Shown here piece by piece: positions 17,158 to 26,174 of a stretch of DNA of 64,000 nt. Position numbers and translations under genes: made by a program. The notes under the pieces are model-generated. The model did no database searches and had not been told where the DNA came from. It worked only from the letters and a program-made list of their open reading frames with translations. The stretch's first letter is position 1. Every line of letters begins with the position of its first letter. The DNA is from Daejeonella sp. JGW-45 (lineage in GTDB: Bacteria > Bacteroidota > Bacteroidia > Sphingobacteriales > Sphingobacteriaceae): contig NZ_JARKNC010000008.1 of the NCBI RefSeq assembly GCF_029360805.1, positions 618,339 to 682,338 of the forward strand, written 5' to 3'.

Positions 17158-18245
17158 AAAAAGTATTATTTATAGACCGCGATGGTACTATGATCGTTGA
17201 ACCACCGGTTGATATGCAGGTGGATAGCCTCGAAAAGCTGGAGTTCCTTCCTTATGCGATATCATCGCTTAAGAAATTGCAGGATCATGGCTACGAGCTG
17301 GTGATGGTAACAAATCAGGACGGACGGGGTACAAGCAGTTTCCCTGAAGAGGATTTTCAGAAACCTCATCAGAAAATGCTTGATATACTGCGTAATGAGG
17401 GCATTACTTTTGCTGAGATCTTCATAGATGACTCATTTGCAGAAGCAAACAGCCCAAACAGAAAACCAAATACCGGCATGCTGACCAGCTACCTTATATC
17501 GAATTTAATAGATCTTCGTAATTCTTACACTATCGGTGACAGGGCAACTGACGTGCAACTGGCTAAGAACCTCGGATGCCGCTCTATTTTTTACGGAGAG
17601 CAGGGCCATGAAGCCGATCTGAACAGCAGGGACTGGATCGAGATCACTAAATTTCTGACCAAAAGAACAGACCGGAAAGTCGATATCGAGCGAAATACCA
17701 ATGAAACCAGGATCAGGCTCAGTTTGAACCTGGATGGTAATGGAGAGCATCAAATCGATACCGGCCTCAAATTCTATGATCACATGCTTGATCAGCTGGC
17801 TAAACACTCAGGAATAGATCTTGTGCTAAACGTTCAGGGTGATCTTGAAATTGATGAACATCACACCATTGAAGACAGCGCCATTGCGCTCGGCAAAGCA
17901 TTCAAGCAGGCTTTGGGAGATAAACGCGGCATTGAGCGGTACGGCTTTCTGCTGCCCATGGACGAAGCTTTGGTTCAGTGCGCAATAGATTTTTCGGATC
18001 GTTCCTATTTCATTTATGAAGGCAAATTCGACCGCGAATATGTCGGCGATTTTCCTACTGAGATGTTCGAACATTGGATGAAATCATTCTCAGAACATGC
18101 GGGCATGAACCTCAACTTAAAGATAATTGATGGTAATAACACACACCACATGATAGAAGCGAGCTTTAAGGCTCTCGCGAAAAGCATAAAACAGGCCATA
18201 AAGGTGACGGGTACCGAACTGCCAACTACCAAGGGGGTTATATGA
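17154..18245 (+). CDS. hisB: Bifunctional histidinol-phosphatase / imidazoleglycerol-phosphate dehydratase
   Basis: 363 residues. The N-terminal HAD phosphatase (about 1-165) has the nucleophile pair Asp8/Asp10 in FIDRDGT and removes phosphate from histidinol phosphate. The C-terminal dehydratase (about 172-363) has the two metal motifs HHTIED and HHMIEA that bind manganese. The fusion is the form known from enterobacteria and common in Bacteroidota. It overlaps hisC and hisH by 4 bp each. Confidence 0.95.
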   Translation: MKKVLFIDRDGTMIVEPPVDMQVDSLEKLEFLPYAISSLKKLQDHGYELVMVTNQDGRGTSSFPEEDFQKPHQKMLDILRNEGITFAEIFIDDSFAEANSPNRKPNTGMLTSYLISNLIDLRNSYTIGDRATDVQLAKNLGCRSIFYGEQGHEADLNSRDWIEITKFLTKRTDRKVDIERNTNETRIRLSLNLDGNGEHQIDTGLKFYDHMLDQLAKHSGIDLVLNVQGDLEIDEHHTIEDSAIALGKAFKQALGDKRGIERYGFLLPMDEALVQCAIDFSDRSYFIYEGKFDREYVGDFPTEMFEHWMKSFSEHAGMNLNLKIIDGNNTHHMIEASFKALAKSIKQAIKVTGTELPTTKGVI

Positions 18246-18835
18246 TCGGAATTGTATATTACGGAGCGGGAAATATTTTTTCATTAACAGCTGCGCTGGA
18301 CAGACTGGGGTTTGAATATGGAATGATCCGTACCGCCGGCGATTTCGACAAATACGACCGGTACATCATTCCGGGCGTAGGCCATGCCGGGTCTGCAATG
18401 AAAAAACTTGAAGAAACCGGGCTTATCCCATCGATACTTAAGCTCGACAAGCCGGTGCTTGGAATATGTGTAGGTATGCAGCTGCTAACCGAATTTTCGG
18501 AAGAAGGGGATTCTACCCTCACCGGGATCGTCCCGCTGAAAACCAGACTCTTTAATCAGGACTTGCAGATTAAAGTTCCGCACACCGGGTGGAACCGGGT
18601 TAGCGCCCTGACACCAAGTGCCCTGCTCGACGGAATATTGCCGGAGGCTCATTTTTATTTCGTTCACTCTTATTTTATAGAATTTAATTCTAATTTTACT
18701 ATTGCGTTAGCAGAATACGGAATAAAATTTTCTGCAGTTATTCAAAAAGATAACTTTTATGGAGTTCAGTTTCACCCTGAAAAATCCGGACTTGCCGGCG
18801 AACAACTATTAAAAAATTTCTCACAATTAACTTAA
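18242..18835 (+). CDS. hisH: Imidazole glycerol phosphate synthase, glutaminase subunit
   Basis: 197-residue class I glutamine amidotransferase. The nucleophile Cys76 is in GICVGMQ, the oxyanion loop in PGVGHAG, and the catalytic His and Glu in FHPEKSG near residue 180. It releases ammonia from glutamine and passes it to HisF. Start overlaps hisB by 4 bp; hisA follows after 4 bp. Its partner hisF is two genes downstream. Confidence 0.95.
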   Translation: MIGIVYYGAGNIFSLTAALDRLGFEYGMIRTAGDFDKYDRYIIPGVGHAGSAMKKLEETGLIPSILKLDKPVLGICVGMQLLTEFSEEGDSTLTGIVPLKTRLFNQDLQIKVPHTGWNRVSALTPSALLDGILPEAHFYFVHSYFIEFNSNFTIALAEYGIKFSAVIQKDNFYGVQFHPEKSGLAGEQLLKNFSQLT

Positions 18836-18839
18836 TCCC

Positions 18840-19589
18840 ATGTATATAATCCCAGCCATTGATATTTTAAACGGAAAGGTTGTCCGCCTTCGCGAAGGAG
18901 ATTACGAGCAAGCTACCTTTTATGATGTTACTCTCGAAGAAATGATCGAGAAGTATCAATCAAACGGCACCGAGTTCATTCACATCATAGACCTGAATGG
19001 AGCGAAAGGTGATTTTAGCAATCAGAAATTTCTGTTTGATATAATTAACAAAACTGACATTAAAGTTCAGTATGGAGGCGGCGTACGTAGTATTGATAAG
19101 GTAAAGGAGCTTATCGACTCAGGTATACACCGCATAATTGTGGGAACTCAAGCCCTTACAAACGCGGAATTCCTGCCTGAGCTGAGCAGCGAGATCTGCG
19201 GGAAATATAAATCACAAGATCAGATAGTGGTGGCTATCGATGTTTTGGACGAGGTGATTAAGTATTCCGGCTGGATGGAGAGCTCGCCTATTAAGATGAT
19301 GGACTATGTTGACAAGTGCCTGAACCTCGGCTTTTTCAGGTTTCTTTGCACAGATATTGATAAAGACGGCAAACTGGGAGGTGCAGGGGTAGAACTGTAT
19401 AAAAAGCTGCTTGATCATTCCCCCTTTATTAAGCTTATTGCATCAGGCGGTATTAGCTCAATGGACGATATTGAAAAACTTCATAAGATTAAGGTCGAGT
19501 CCTGCGTGGTTGGAAAAGCTATCTACGAAGGCCGCATCACGATAGAAGAAATAAAGGACTGGAACCTAAGAGCCTTGATCAGCTTTTAA
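18840..19589 (+). CDS. hisA: Phosphoribosylformimino-5-aminoimidazole carboxamide ribotide isomerase
   Basis: 249-residue TIM barrel, an internal Amadori isomerase acting on ProFAR. Catalytic Asp8 is in PAIDILNGKVVRL; the two phosphate-binding half-barrel motifs are GGGVRS and ASGGISS. The central acid is in the CTDIDKDGKL loop. Sits between hisH and hisF as usual. Confidence 0.95.
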   Translation: MYIIPAIDILNGKVVRLREGDYEQATFYDVTLEEMIEKYQSNGTEFIHIIDLNGAKGDFSNQKFLFDIINKTDIKVQYGGGVRSIDKVKELIDSGIHRIIVGTQALTNAEFLPELSSEICGKYKSQDQIVVAIDVLDEVIKYSGWMESSPIKMMDYVDKCLNLGFFRFLCTDIDKDGKLGGAGVELYKKLLDHSPFIKLIASGGISSMDDIEKLHKIKVESCVVGKAIYEGRITIEEIKDWNLRALISF

Positions 19590-19604
19590 ATGTGATCAGG
19601 AGTT

Positions 19605-20405
19605 TTGAATAAAATAATACATACTCTTCCTGGTGAGTTAAGAGAAACCGGCCTGGCTAAAAGGATTATCCCTTGTCTTGACGTAAAGGATGGCCGCACC
19701 GTCAAGGGTGTCAATTTCGTCGCTTTGCGCGATGCTGGTGACCCCGTAGAACTGGCATATCAATATTCTCAACAGGGTGCTGATGAACTCGTATTCCTGG
19801 ATATAACCGCTACTCATGAACGGCGTAAAACGCTGGTCGAGCTGGTCAGGTCGGTTGCTACGCAAGTTAACATTCCCTTTACTATCGGTGGGGGGATCAA
19901 TGAAATTACTGACGCCGATATCTTATTAAATTCGGGAGCAGATAAAATTTCGGTTAATTCGGCGGTTGTAAGAAACCCGGGATTTATCGATGAACTGGCG
20001 CTTGCGTTTGGAAAGCAGTTTGTTGTGGTTGCCATCGACACAAAATATGTCGACGGTAAAAACTATGTCCATCTGAACGGCGGCCGTATAAAAACTGATA
20101 TTGAAACAGAAGCCTGGATCAAAGAAGCAGAAGAACGCGGCGCAGGCGAAATACTGTTAACTTCGATGGACCAGGATGGCACTAAAGCGGGGTTCGACAA
20201 TGCCTTACTTAAGAAAGTAAATACTACAATGGGCATTCCGCTAATTGCATCCGGCGGCGCAGGAAATAAGCAGCATTTTGTAGATGTCTTTAAATATGCC
20301 AACGTCGACGCGGCATTAGCGGCCTCAGTGTTTCACTATGGCGAAATCCTTATCCCCGACCTGAAAACGCTTCTAAGACAGAATAATATTGAAGTAAGAA
20401 TATAG
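19605..20405 (+). CDS. hisF: Imidazole glycerol phosphate synthase, cyclase subunit
   Basis: TIM-barrel cyclase that uses ammonia from HisH to make imidazole glycerol phosphate and AICAR. Seen: [17 protein letters not shown] (catalytic Asp), GGGINE and ASGGAGN phosphate loops, and [13 protein letters not shown] with the second catalytic Asp. The start is uncertain. TTG 19605 gives 266 residues with a 16-residue extension; a CTG at 19653 would give 250 residues beginning [10 protein letters not shown], which is where the family normally starts. There is no in-frame ATG; an upstream ATG at 19590 is followed at once by a stop. Confidence 0.93.
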   Translation: MNKIIHTLPGELRETGLAKRIIPCLDVKDGRTVKGVNFVALRDAGDPVELAYQYSQQGADELVFLDITATHERRKTLVELVRSVATQVNIPFTIGGGINEITDADILLNSGADKISVNSAVVRNPGFIDELALAFGKQFVVVAIDTKYVDGKNYVHLNGGRIKTDIETEAWIKEAEERGAGEILLTSMDQDGTKAGFDNALLKKVNTTMGIPLIASGGAGNKQHFVDVFKYANVDAALAASVFHYGEILIPDLKTLLRQNNIEVRI

Positions 20406-20411
20406 AAGGAA

Positions 20412-20999
20412 ATGAAAATTGATTTTAACAAGGGTAATGGCCTGGTCCCGGTAATTATACAAGATAACAAAACCCTGGAGGTTTTGATGCTGGGGTACAT
20501 GAACGAGGAGGCTTACCAAAAAACCTTATCAGAAAACAGGGTCACTTTTTTTTCGCGCACAAAAAACCGCCTGTGGACAAAAGGTGAAGAGAGTGGAAAT
20601 TTCCTGACAGTAACTTCTATAAGCGAAGATTGCGACCACGATACCTTGCTGATAAAAGTAGAGGCCGCAGGACCCACTTGCCATACTGGTTCACGGAGCT
20701 GCTTCAATACCGAGTATAATCAGAACTTCATTTTCGAACTTGAGAATATAATTGCCGATCGTTATGAAAACCCTGTTGAGAATTCATATATCAATAAATT
20801 ACGTGGTAAGGGATTAAATAAGATCGCACAAAAGGTTGGTGAAGAGGGAGTGGAAACTGTCATCGCAGCGCTAAACGAAACTGAAGGCGATTTCATTAAT
20901 GAATCGTCGGATCTTGTTTTCCACCTGTTGGTTCTCATGAAAGAAAAAGGAATTAGCCTTGAAACAATAGCGAAAAATTTGGCGGGCAGACACCGGTGA
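20412..20999 (+). CDS. hisI: Bifunctional phosphoribosyl-AMP cyclohydrolase / phosphoribosyl-ATP pyrophosphatase
   Basis: 195 residues (HisIE fusion). The N-terminal cyclohydrolase has [15 protein letters not shown] and the metal-binding DCDHD and CHTGSRSCF segments. The C-terminal MazG-like pyrophosphatase (about 105-195) has [14 protein letters not shown]. It catalyses the second and third steps and closes the operon. Directly after its stop comes a heptad repeat and no obvious terminator. Confidence 0.95.
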   Translation: MKIDFNKGNGLVPVIIQDNKTLEVLMLGYMNEEAYQKTLSENRVTFFSRTKNRLWTKGEESGNFLTVTSISEDCDHDTLLIKVEAAGPTCHTGSRSCFNTEYNQNFIFELENIIADRYENPVENSYINKLRGKGLNKIAQKVGEEGVETVIAALNETEGDFINESSDLVFHLLVLMKEKGISLETIAKNLAGRHR

Positions 21000-21000
21000 A

Positions 21001-21065
21001 GAAAGTGGAAAGTGGAAAGTGAAAGCTGAAAACTGAAAACTGAAAGTGGAGAGTGGAAAGTTGGG
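21001..21065. repeat. Heptad repeat block, AAAGTGG/AAACTGA type
   Basis: Nine consecutive 7-bp units (AAAGTGG, AAAGTGG, AAAGTGA, AAGCTGA, AAACTGA and so on) begin immediately after the hisI stop codon. Same family as the TTTCAAC units at 1326, on the other strand. Confidence 0.85.
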
Positions 21066-21131
21066 AATGGGCAGCTGACCGCCATGGTAGATTTGAATTT
21101 CCTGCTCCTTGTCAAAATATAATTCCGCACT

Positions 21132-22040
21132 ATGATCGAAATTAAGCTTCAGGCAACTTTATCCGGCCACCAAAATCCGATATTCACGGCAGAAAACTCG
21201 CAGAAGAAGGGAATTCTGTTTACCGCGGGGAACGACCGGGGTATAGTGGAATGGAGCCTGAAAACAATGGCTTTTATCAAAGTCATGTTTCCTGTACGAT
21301 CTTCGGTGTATGCTCTGCATTGTCCGAAAAGCGAGCCTGTTCTTCTTTCCGCAGAGCGGAGCGGGCAAGTGAACGTGTTTAATTTTATAGAACAAAAGAT
21401 CACTCACGTTCTTAACTTTCATAAGCTGCCGGTGTTCGACATTAAATCAGTGACCTCCAAGGGCGAGCTGCTTCTCTCCTCTGAAGACGGATCGGTATCT
21501 GTGTGGGATTTGAAAAGCATGCAGATGCTTTATAGATTCCAGGTTTCTTCGACTACGGTTCGTACCATAACTATAAGTCCTGATGAAACAACAGTTGCAT
21601 TCGGGTGCAAAGATAACATCATCCGGATCTATAATCTCGGCGACTATAGCCTGATTGCAGAGCTCGGTGAGCACGTCATGCCGGTAACTGCATTGCAATA
21701 CTCACCGGATGGCCAGAGGTTATTGTCTGGCGGCAGGGACGCGCAGTTGAAGATATGGGATACAACGGACTATGCACTTTTAAAAAACGTCCCCGCACAT
21801 TTATTTACTATTTACAGCATTGCTTACCATCCCGCGCTGCCGTTTTTTGCTACCGCAAGCCGTGACAAGACGATCAAAATATGGGATACGGAAAATTACG
21901 ACCTTAAAAAAACCCTGAGCTCTGAAAAAGGCTACGATATGCACAGACTATCTGTTAATAAGATCGTTTGGGATTCCGAAAACAGACTTATCTCGGTAGG
22001 TGACGATAAGTTGTTGAAAGTCTGGGATATTCAGTTTTAA
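21132..22040 (+). CDS. WD40 repeat protein
   Basis: 302 residues made almost entirely of WD40 repeats, enough for one seven-bladed propeller. Repeat ends are visible as SVWDLKS, IYNLGD, IWDTTD, IWDTEN and VWDIQF, preceded by GH-like turns such as GEHVMPVTALQYSPDG. No signal peptide or membrane helix, so it should be cytoplasmic and act as a scaffold or binding protein. It stands alone between the his operon and a convergent hydrolase gene, flanked by heptad repeats. Partners are unknown. Confidence 0.88.
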   Translation: MIEIKLQATLSGHQNPIFTAENSQKKGILFTAGNDRGIVEWSLKTMAFIKVMFPVRSSVYALHCPKSEPVLLSAERSGQVNVFNFIEQKITHVLNFHKLPVFDIKSVTSKGELLLSSEDGSVSVWDLKSMQMLYRFQVSSTTVRTITISPDETTVAFGCKDNIIRIYNLGDYSLIAELGEHVMPVTALQYSPDGQRLLSGGRDAQLKIWDTTDYALLKNVPAHLFTIYSIAYHPALPFFATASRDKTIKIWDTENYDLKKTLSSEKGYDMHRLSVNKIVWDSENRLISVGDDKLLKVWDIQF

Positions 22041-22148
22041 GTTATACGTAGTACGTTCTACGTTTGATTGGTCGTAACTAAGAAATTTCAAGCAGAAGAG
22101 TGGTGCGCTGTGCAAACGTACCACGTACCACGTACCACGTAAAACGCT
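22041..22148. repeat. Facing pair of heptad repeats, GTTATAC type / ACGTACC type
   Basis: GTTATAC, GTAGTAC, GTTCTAC (22041-22061) start right after the WD40 stop codon. After about 55 bp the facing block ACGTACC x3, ACGTAAA (22116-22143) reaches the end of the convergent NlpC gene at 22147. The arms are partly complementary and may act as a bidirectional stem. Confidence 0.8.
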
Positions 22149-22929
22149 AAAAGCGCTTGACGATCCTCAACTTGTGCGTATACTTTTTAAGCTCGTTGGA
22201 GTAAATCCCCTGATTATCTATCGGATCTATTTTCACACGACCGGAAGCGTGGATAATACGCTCACTATCCAGCATAATCCCGACATGTGTAATCCGTCCC
22301 TCTTCATTATCGAAAAATGCAAGATCACCGCCCTTCGCTTCTTGTAAAAAGCCAACCAGTTCCCCCTGCTCAGCCTGCTGGTAAGCATCCCGCTTAATCT
22401 TAATTCCAAACTGCCGGAATACCATCTGAGTGAAGCCCGAACAATCTATCCCGAAAACCGATTTCCCACCCCAGAGGTACGGGGCGTTCAAATAGAACAT
22501 CGCAGCCTCACGAATCCCGCTTCTGAAATTTTCTTTCCCCGGCTTAACCGTTTCGCCCTCGAGCTTATACCTGGTATCGCGCAGGTAGAAAAAATTATCA
22601 AGCCTTCCAGGAATATTCGATCCCGCGACCAGGTTCAGGATTTCATTGCTCGATGTCTTTACGATACGGTGGTTGATCGATAATCCTAATATAGAATTCA
22701 GGTCGTGCAAAGCTACGAAAGCCGCATGCTCGATTTCCGCAAATTGCTTCTTATCGATCCATCCTTCATAATCGTCGTATGCAGTTGAGATTCGAACCCA
22801 CTTTTCTGTTGCTTCCAACAAGGTGAAGTGATCTCCAAATAATAATTGTGAGCACATTTCACTGCGGTCGGACGGTTCCGTCCGCACAGGCACCAGAGAT
22901 AGGTTGCAAACGCCAAACTGTTGATTCAT
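22147..22929 (-). CDS. NlpC/P60 family peptidoglycan hydrolase with SH3-like domain
   Basis: 260 residues. An N-terminal bacterial SH3-like domain (about 1-65, ending GWIDKKQF) precedes a linker and a C-terminal NlpC/P60 cysteine peptidase (about 140-260). Catalytic residues: Cys163 in IDCSGF, His215 in THVGIM, His227 in IIHASG. The family cuts D-glutamyl-diaminopimelate type bonds in peptidoglycan peptides. No signal peptide is visible, so it may act on imported muropeptides in the cytoplasm, or be exported another way. Stands alone. Confidence 0.87.
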   Translation of the reverse strand: MNQQFGVCNLSLVPVRTEPSDRSEMCSQLLFGDHFTLLEATEKWVRISTAYDDYEGWIDKKQFAEIEHAAFVALHDLNSILGLSINHRIVKTSSNEILNLVAGSNIPGRLDNFFYLRDTRYKLEGETVKPGKENFRSGIREAAMFYLNAPYLWGGKSVFGIDCSGFTQMVFRQFGIKIKRDAYQQAEQGELVGFLQEAKGGDLAFFDNEEGRITHVGIMLDSERIIHASGRVKIDPIDNQGIYSNELKKYTHKLRIVKRF

Positions 22930-23056
22930 AATTGCAAATAAACCAATTTTAGGTTAAATTGGATAAAATTGATCCGATTAATGTATCAGCCTGCTCAAAC
23001 AGCTGTCGATCAGTTTGTCGCAGAAACAGAAACCTTTAAACCGTGTTATAAATTAT

Positions 23057-23527
23057 ATGAAGAGTCCGGAGAATATAAACAGAATTCTGATCGCAGTTGA
23101 AGACAGTCCATATTCAGATCAGGCCATTCAGTATGGAGTAATGCTTGCCAAAAAGCTAGGGTCTAAAATTGCACTTGTTCATGCAGATGATATTCCGGTC
23201 AGCACCCCTTATATCGCCGACCCGCTTTTGAGTGAAACGCCGCTGATGATCCCCGAAATTATGGAAATTCAGGAAGAAGCAAGTAAAAACTTGTTTAAGC
23301 GAATCCATGAACAATATGGAAGCGACGTAGAAATTGCAAATTACATTAAGGTTGGTCGCGCGCAGGACGAAATTCTCGCTGTAGCAGACGACTTCAAGGC
23401 TGATCTGATCATCCTTGGCACGCATGGCAGGACCGGGCTTGATCACTTTATATCGGGAAGCGTCTCTGAAAGTGTGGCGAGAAAAGCTAAATGCCCGGTG
23501 TTGATTATTCCGAAACCGGGGGTCTGA
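23057..23527 (+). CDS. Universal stress protein (UspA family)
   Basis: About 156 residues from ATG 23057; a TTG at 23015 would add 14 residues that do not fit the family. The start NRILIAVEDSPYSDQAI is the typical first strand and helix, and the C-terminal GTHGRTGLDHFISGSV is the G-x2-G-x9-G-S ATP-binding motif. Single-domain cytoplasmic Usp of the ATP-binding type, presumably stress or starvation linked. It stands alone and is followed by a shared terminator. Confidence 0.88.
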   Translation: MKSPENINRILIAVEDSPYSDQAIQYGVMLAKKLGSKIALVHADDIPVSTPYIADPLLSETPLMIPEIMEIQEEASKNLFKRIHEQYGSDVEIANYIKVGRAQDEILAVADDFKADLIILGTHGRTGLDHFISGSVSESVARKAKCPVLIIPKPGV

Positions 23528-23618
23528 AGCCGGAGCTCTGATCTTGGCGGAGAAGCACAACGGATATTAAATGCCGGAAATCCATCAGACTTCAGACCTC
23601 CAACCCTGATCACATAAA

Positions 23619-23655
23619 AAAAGCGGCTGCTCCTAAAAGTAACCGCTTTTCTATT
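23619..23655. terminator. Bidirectional intrinsic terminator
   Basis: AAAAGCGG (23619-23626) pairs with CCGCTTTT (23643-23650). The run of A on the left and T on the right makes it work on both strands, ending the Usp gene and the convergent ferredoxin gene. Confidence 0.8.
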
Positions 23656-23672
23656 AATAATAAATATGTGGC

Positions 23673-24023
23673 TTACTCCGCGTGTAACCAGGCTTTCTTA
23701 GCAAGTAACTCCTCGCGGCTTTCGCGAATATCCTCATCATCAACACAACAGTCTACCGGACAAACCGCAGCACATTGAGGTTCATCATGGAATCCAACAC
23801 ATTCGGTACATTTATCAGGCACGATATAATAAACTTCGTCTGAAATTGCTGATTGCGTTTCACCGGCATCCAGGGTTGTTCCATCACCGAAATCAATTAC
23901 CCCGCTTAAGCCTGTGCCATCTGAAAATCTCCAGGCAGCTCCCGCATCGTAAATTGCATTGTTCGGGCATTCTGGTTCACATGCCCCGCAGTTAATACAC
24001 TCATCGGTGATTTTAATTGCCAT
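23673..24023 (-). CDS. 2[4Fe-4S] ferredoxin
   Basis: 116 residues. First cluster motif CINCGACEPECP (residues 10-21). The second is CTECVGFHDEPQCAAVCP near residue 77, with the eight-residue spacing seen in Allochromatium-type ferredoxins. About 50 residues without cysteines separate the motifs, including WRFSDGTGLSG, longer than in minimal bacterial ferredoxins. A cytoplasmic low-potential electron carrier. It is divergent from the acyl-CoA reductase gene at 24124. A TATATTTG minus-seven box lies on its strand at 24099-24092. Confidence 0.9.
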   Translation of the reverse strand: MAIKITDECINCGACEPECPNNAIYDAGAAWRFSDGTGLSGVIDFGDGTTLDAGETQSAISDEVYYIVPDKCTECVGFHDEPQCAAVCPVDCCVDDEDIRESREELLAKKAWLHAE

Positions 24024-24123
24024 CTCTGTCTAAAAATCTATTAGTTAAGTTAATTTTGCACCTAAAATAAGGCGACTATTTAAAAACGATACAAATATAC
24101 ATTATTTGAAGTAAATTTTTCCG

Positions 24124-25149
24124 ATGAGTGAGAATTTGACAACCAGACAACGATTGGCAGCTTTTGCCAGGCTGGGCGAGGTATTGCACACGCCTGATGG
24201 GCAATTAACAGAGCTGATAAACTCGGCAAAACAATTCAATGCCTGGTTTACTCCGGAAAGCGTTAAAAATGCTTTAAAGGCGATAGCTGCAATGCTGAAT
24301 ACAGCTGATTTGGAAAAATGGATACCAGGTAATGACGATGAGAATCCTGGCAGCGGCAAATCAGTTGGACTAATCCTCGCTGGCAACATCCCTCTCGTTG
24401 GATTTCACGACATACTTTGTGTAATTGCTACAGGCAATAAGGCGCTTGTGAAGCTTTCCTCCCAGGACAAAGTGCTCATTCCATATATCATTAACAAGCT
24501 AGTTGAGATTGAGCCGGGCTTCAACGATAAAGTAGAATTTATTGAAAAGCTAACCGGCTTTGACGCGGTTATAGCTACCGGCAGTAATAATACGTCCCGG
24601 TATTTTGAATATTATTTTAACCGGGTACCTCATATTATCCGGAAGAACAGAAATAGTGTTGCTATTCTGAAAGGCGACGAAAGTGCTGAAGAGCTGCTCG
24701 GTCTGGGTCATGACATATTCGATTATTTTGGTCTGGGATGCCGCAATGTATCCAAACTCTATGTCCCGCGTGGATATGATTTTAAACATTTTTTTGAGGG
24801 AATTGAAAGCTTCAAACCAGTAATTGATCATCACAAATACAACAACAATTACGACTACAATAAATCCATTTATCTCGTAAATCTGGATAAACACCTCGAC
24901 AATGGTTTTCTTTTGGTAAAGGAGGATGAAAGACTGGCCTCTCCCCTGGCCGTATTATATTACCAGGAATATGATGATATACGGGTGCTGGAAAAAGATA
25001 TTACCGAGCGTTCTGACGAGATCCAATGCGTTATTTCCGGTGATGACTCATCACTAAGAACTGTCAAATTCGGCGCAAGCCAGTCGCCTGAATTATGGGA
25101 CTATGCAGATGGTGTCGATACCATCGCTTTTTTGACGAGTATTAAGTAA
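24124..25149 (+). CDS. LuxC-like acyl-CoA reductase
   Basis: 341 residues related to the LuxC acyl-protein/acyl-CoA reductase family of the aldehyde dehydrogenase fold. Seen: the nucleotide region VGLILAGNIPLVGFHD (about 81-96) and the likely nucleophile Cys in FGLGCRNVSKLYVPRG (about 204). The family reduces fatty acyl-CoA to aldehyde with NADPH. No luxD/luxE or luciferase genes are nearby; the only close partner is the divergent ferredoxin. The true substrate is unknown. Confidence 0.82.
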   Translation: MSENLTTRQRLAAFARLGEVLHTPDGQLTELINSAKQFNAWFTPESVKNALKAIAAMLNTADLEKWIPGNDDENPGSGKSVGLILAGNIPLVGFHDILCVIATGNKALVKLSSQDKVLIPYIINKLVEIEPGFNDKVEFIEKLTGFDAVIATGSNNTSRYFEYYFNRVPHIIRKNRNSVAILKGDESAEELLGLGHDIFDYFGLGCRNVSKLYVPRGYDFKHFFEGIESFKPVIDHHKYNNNYDYNKSIYLVNLDKHLDNGFLLVKEDERLASPLAVLYYQEYDDIRVLEKDITERSDEIQCVISGDDSSLRTVKFGASQSPELWDYADGVDTIAFLTSIK

Positions 25150-25239
25150 GGTATATCTAAGACCATCAGAACTAAGCGTTTTAACAGTGAATGCATCCCG
25201 ATTGTTGATACTGAATACTAATTATTAACTTTACGGCTC

Positions 25240-25443
25240 ATGTATGTTATTAAAGTAAAAGGCGTTGCAAAGATTCCCGATTATGTCCAGCTGAGGGATG
25301 AAAAGTTCACTTTACTAGCCTACTTTCGATTAGACAGGCCTGAAAAAGCACTCGACAAAGCCGGATTAGCAGACCATGCAGACCGCATAATGAACATTAT
25401 TAAAGACCTGCCTTTTGGGCAAATATTAAAATTAGAGATCTGA
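25240..25443 (+). CDS. Small conserved hypothetical protein
   Basis: 67 residues, beginning MYVIKVKGVAKIPDYVQLRD, a soluble alpha/beta-looking protein with no cysteines, signal or membrane segment. It ends 2 bp before the ATG of the FtsE-like gene, so the two are almost surely co-translated. A 90-bp gap separates it from the acyl-CoA reductase. I do not recognise the family. Regular codon use and tight coupling support that it is real. Confidence 0.7.
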   Translation: MYVIKVKGVAKIPDYVQLRDEKFTLLAYFRLDRPEKALDKAGLADHADRIMNIIKDLPFGQILKLEI

Positions 25444-25445
25444 TT

Positions 25446-26132
25446 ATGATTGGCAATTCCGTTATTAAGCTGCAGGGGGTGGATGTGTATCAACAAAAAC
25501 ACCTGGTATTAAGCAATGTAAATCTCCACGTTGACAAAGGGGAGTTTGTTTTTCTTATCGGACAAACGGGCTCGGGAAAAAGCAGTTTGCTGAAAATAAT
25601 TTATGGTGATCTTCATATTGGAAACGGCGAAGGACATGTTGCCGGCTTTGACCTTAAAAAACTTGCTGAGAAGGACGTGCCTTTCCTTCGTCGTAAGCTT
25701 GGCATCGTCTTCCAGGATTTTCAGCTGCTCACCGATCGCAGCATCGAACAAAACCTCGAGTTTGTTATGAAGGCAACAGGATGGAAAGATAAAAAGCTTA
25801 TCTCTGAGCGAATTCTTGATGTTCTTGAAAAGGTCGGCTTACGTTCTAAAATAAAAAAAATGCCTCATGAGCTTTCCGGAGGCGAACAGCAACGTGTGGT
25901 TATCGCCCGCGCTCTTCTTAATGACCCCGAATTAATCCTGGCCGATGAGCCGACCGGTAATCTTGATCCCGACACCTCCGAGGAAATCGTAACCCTGTTG
26001 AAACAGATCAGCTTATCAGGCACGTCGGTATTAATGGCATCCCACGATTACCATATTATGCGCACTTTCCCGTCAAGAATAATTAAATGTGAAGGCGGAG
26101 AGGTACATGAGGATGTCTCCCTGCCACTCTGA
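25446..26132 (+). CDS. ftsE: FtsE-like ABC transporter ATPase
   Basis: 228 residues, a single ABC ATPase domain. Walker [10 protein letters not shown] (about 38-46), signature LSGGEQQRV, Walker [10 protein letters not shown], followed by the FtsE/LolD-type D-loop NLDPDTS. FtsE works with the membrane protein FtsX to control cell-wall hydrolases at the division site. No ftsX is adjacent; in Bacteroidota the two genes are often apart. It could instead be a LolD-type ATPase, but the short length and motif set fit FtsE better. Confidence 0.82.
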   Translation: MIGNSVIKLQGVDVYQQKHLVLSNVNLHVDKGEFVFLIGQTGSGKSSLLKIIYGDLHIGNGEGHVAGFDLKKLAEKDVPFLRRKLGIVFQDFQLLTDRSIEQNLEFVMKATGWKDKKLISERILDVLEKVGLRSKIKKMPHELSGGEQQRVVIARALLNDPELILADEPTGNLDPDTSEEIVTLLKQISLSGTSVLMASHDYHIMRTFPSRIIKCEGGEVHEDVSLPL

Positions 26133-26174
26133 CGCATTTAAGCTTTTGGCAAAAGAATTGTCATAGCCATAGTT

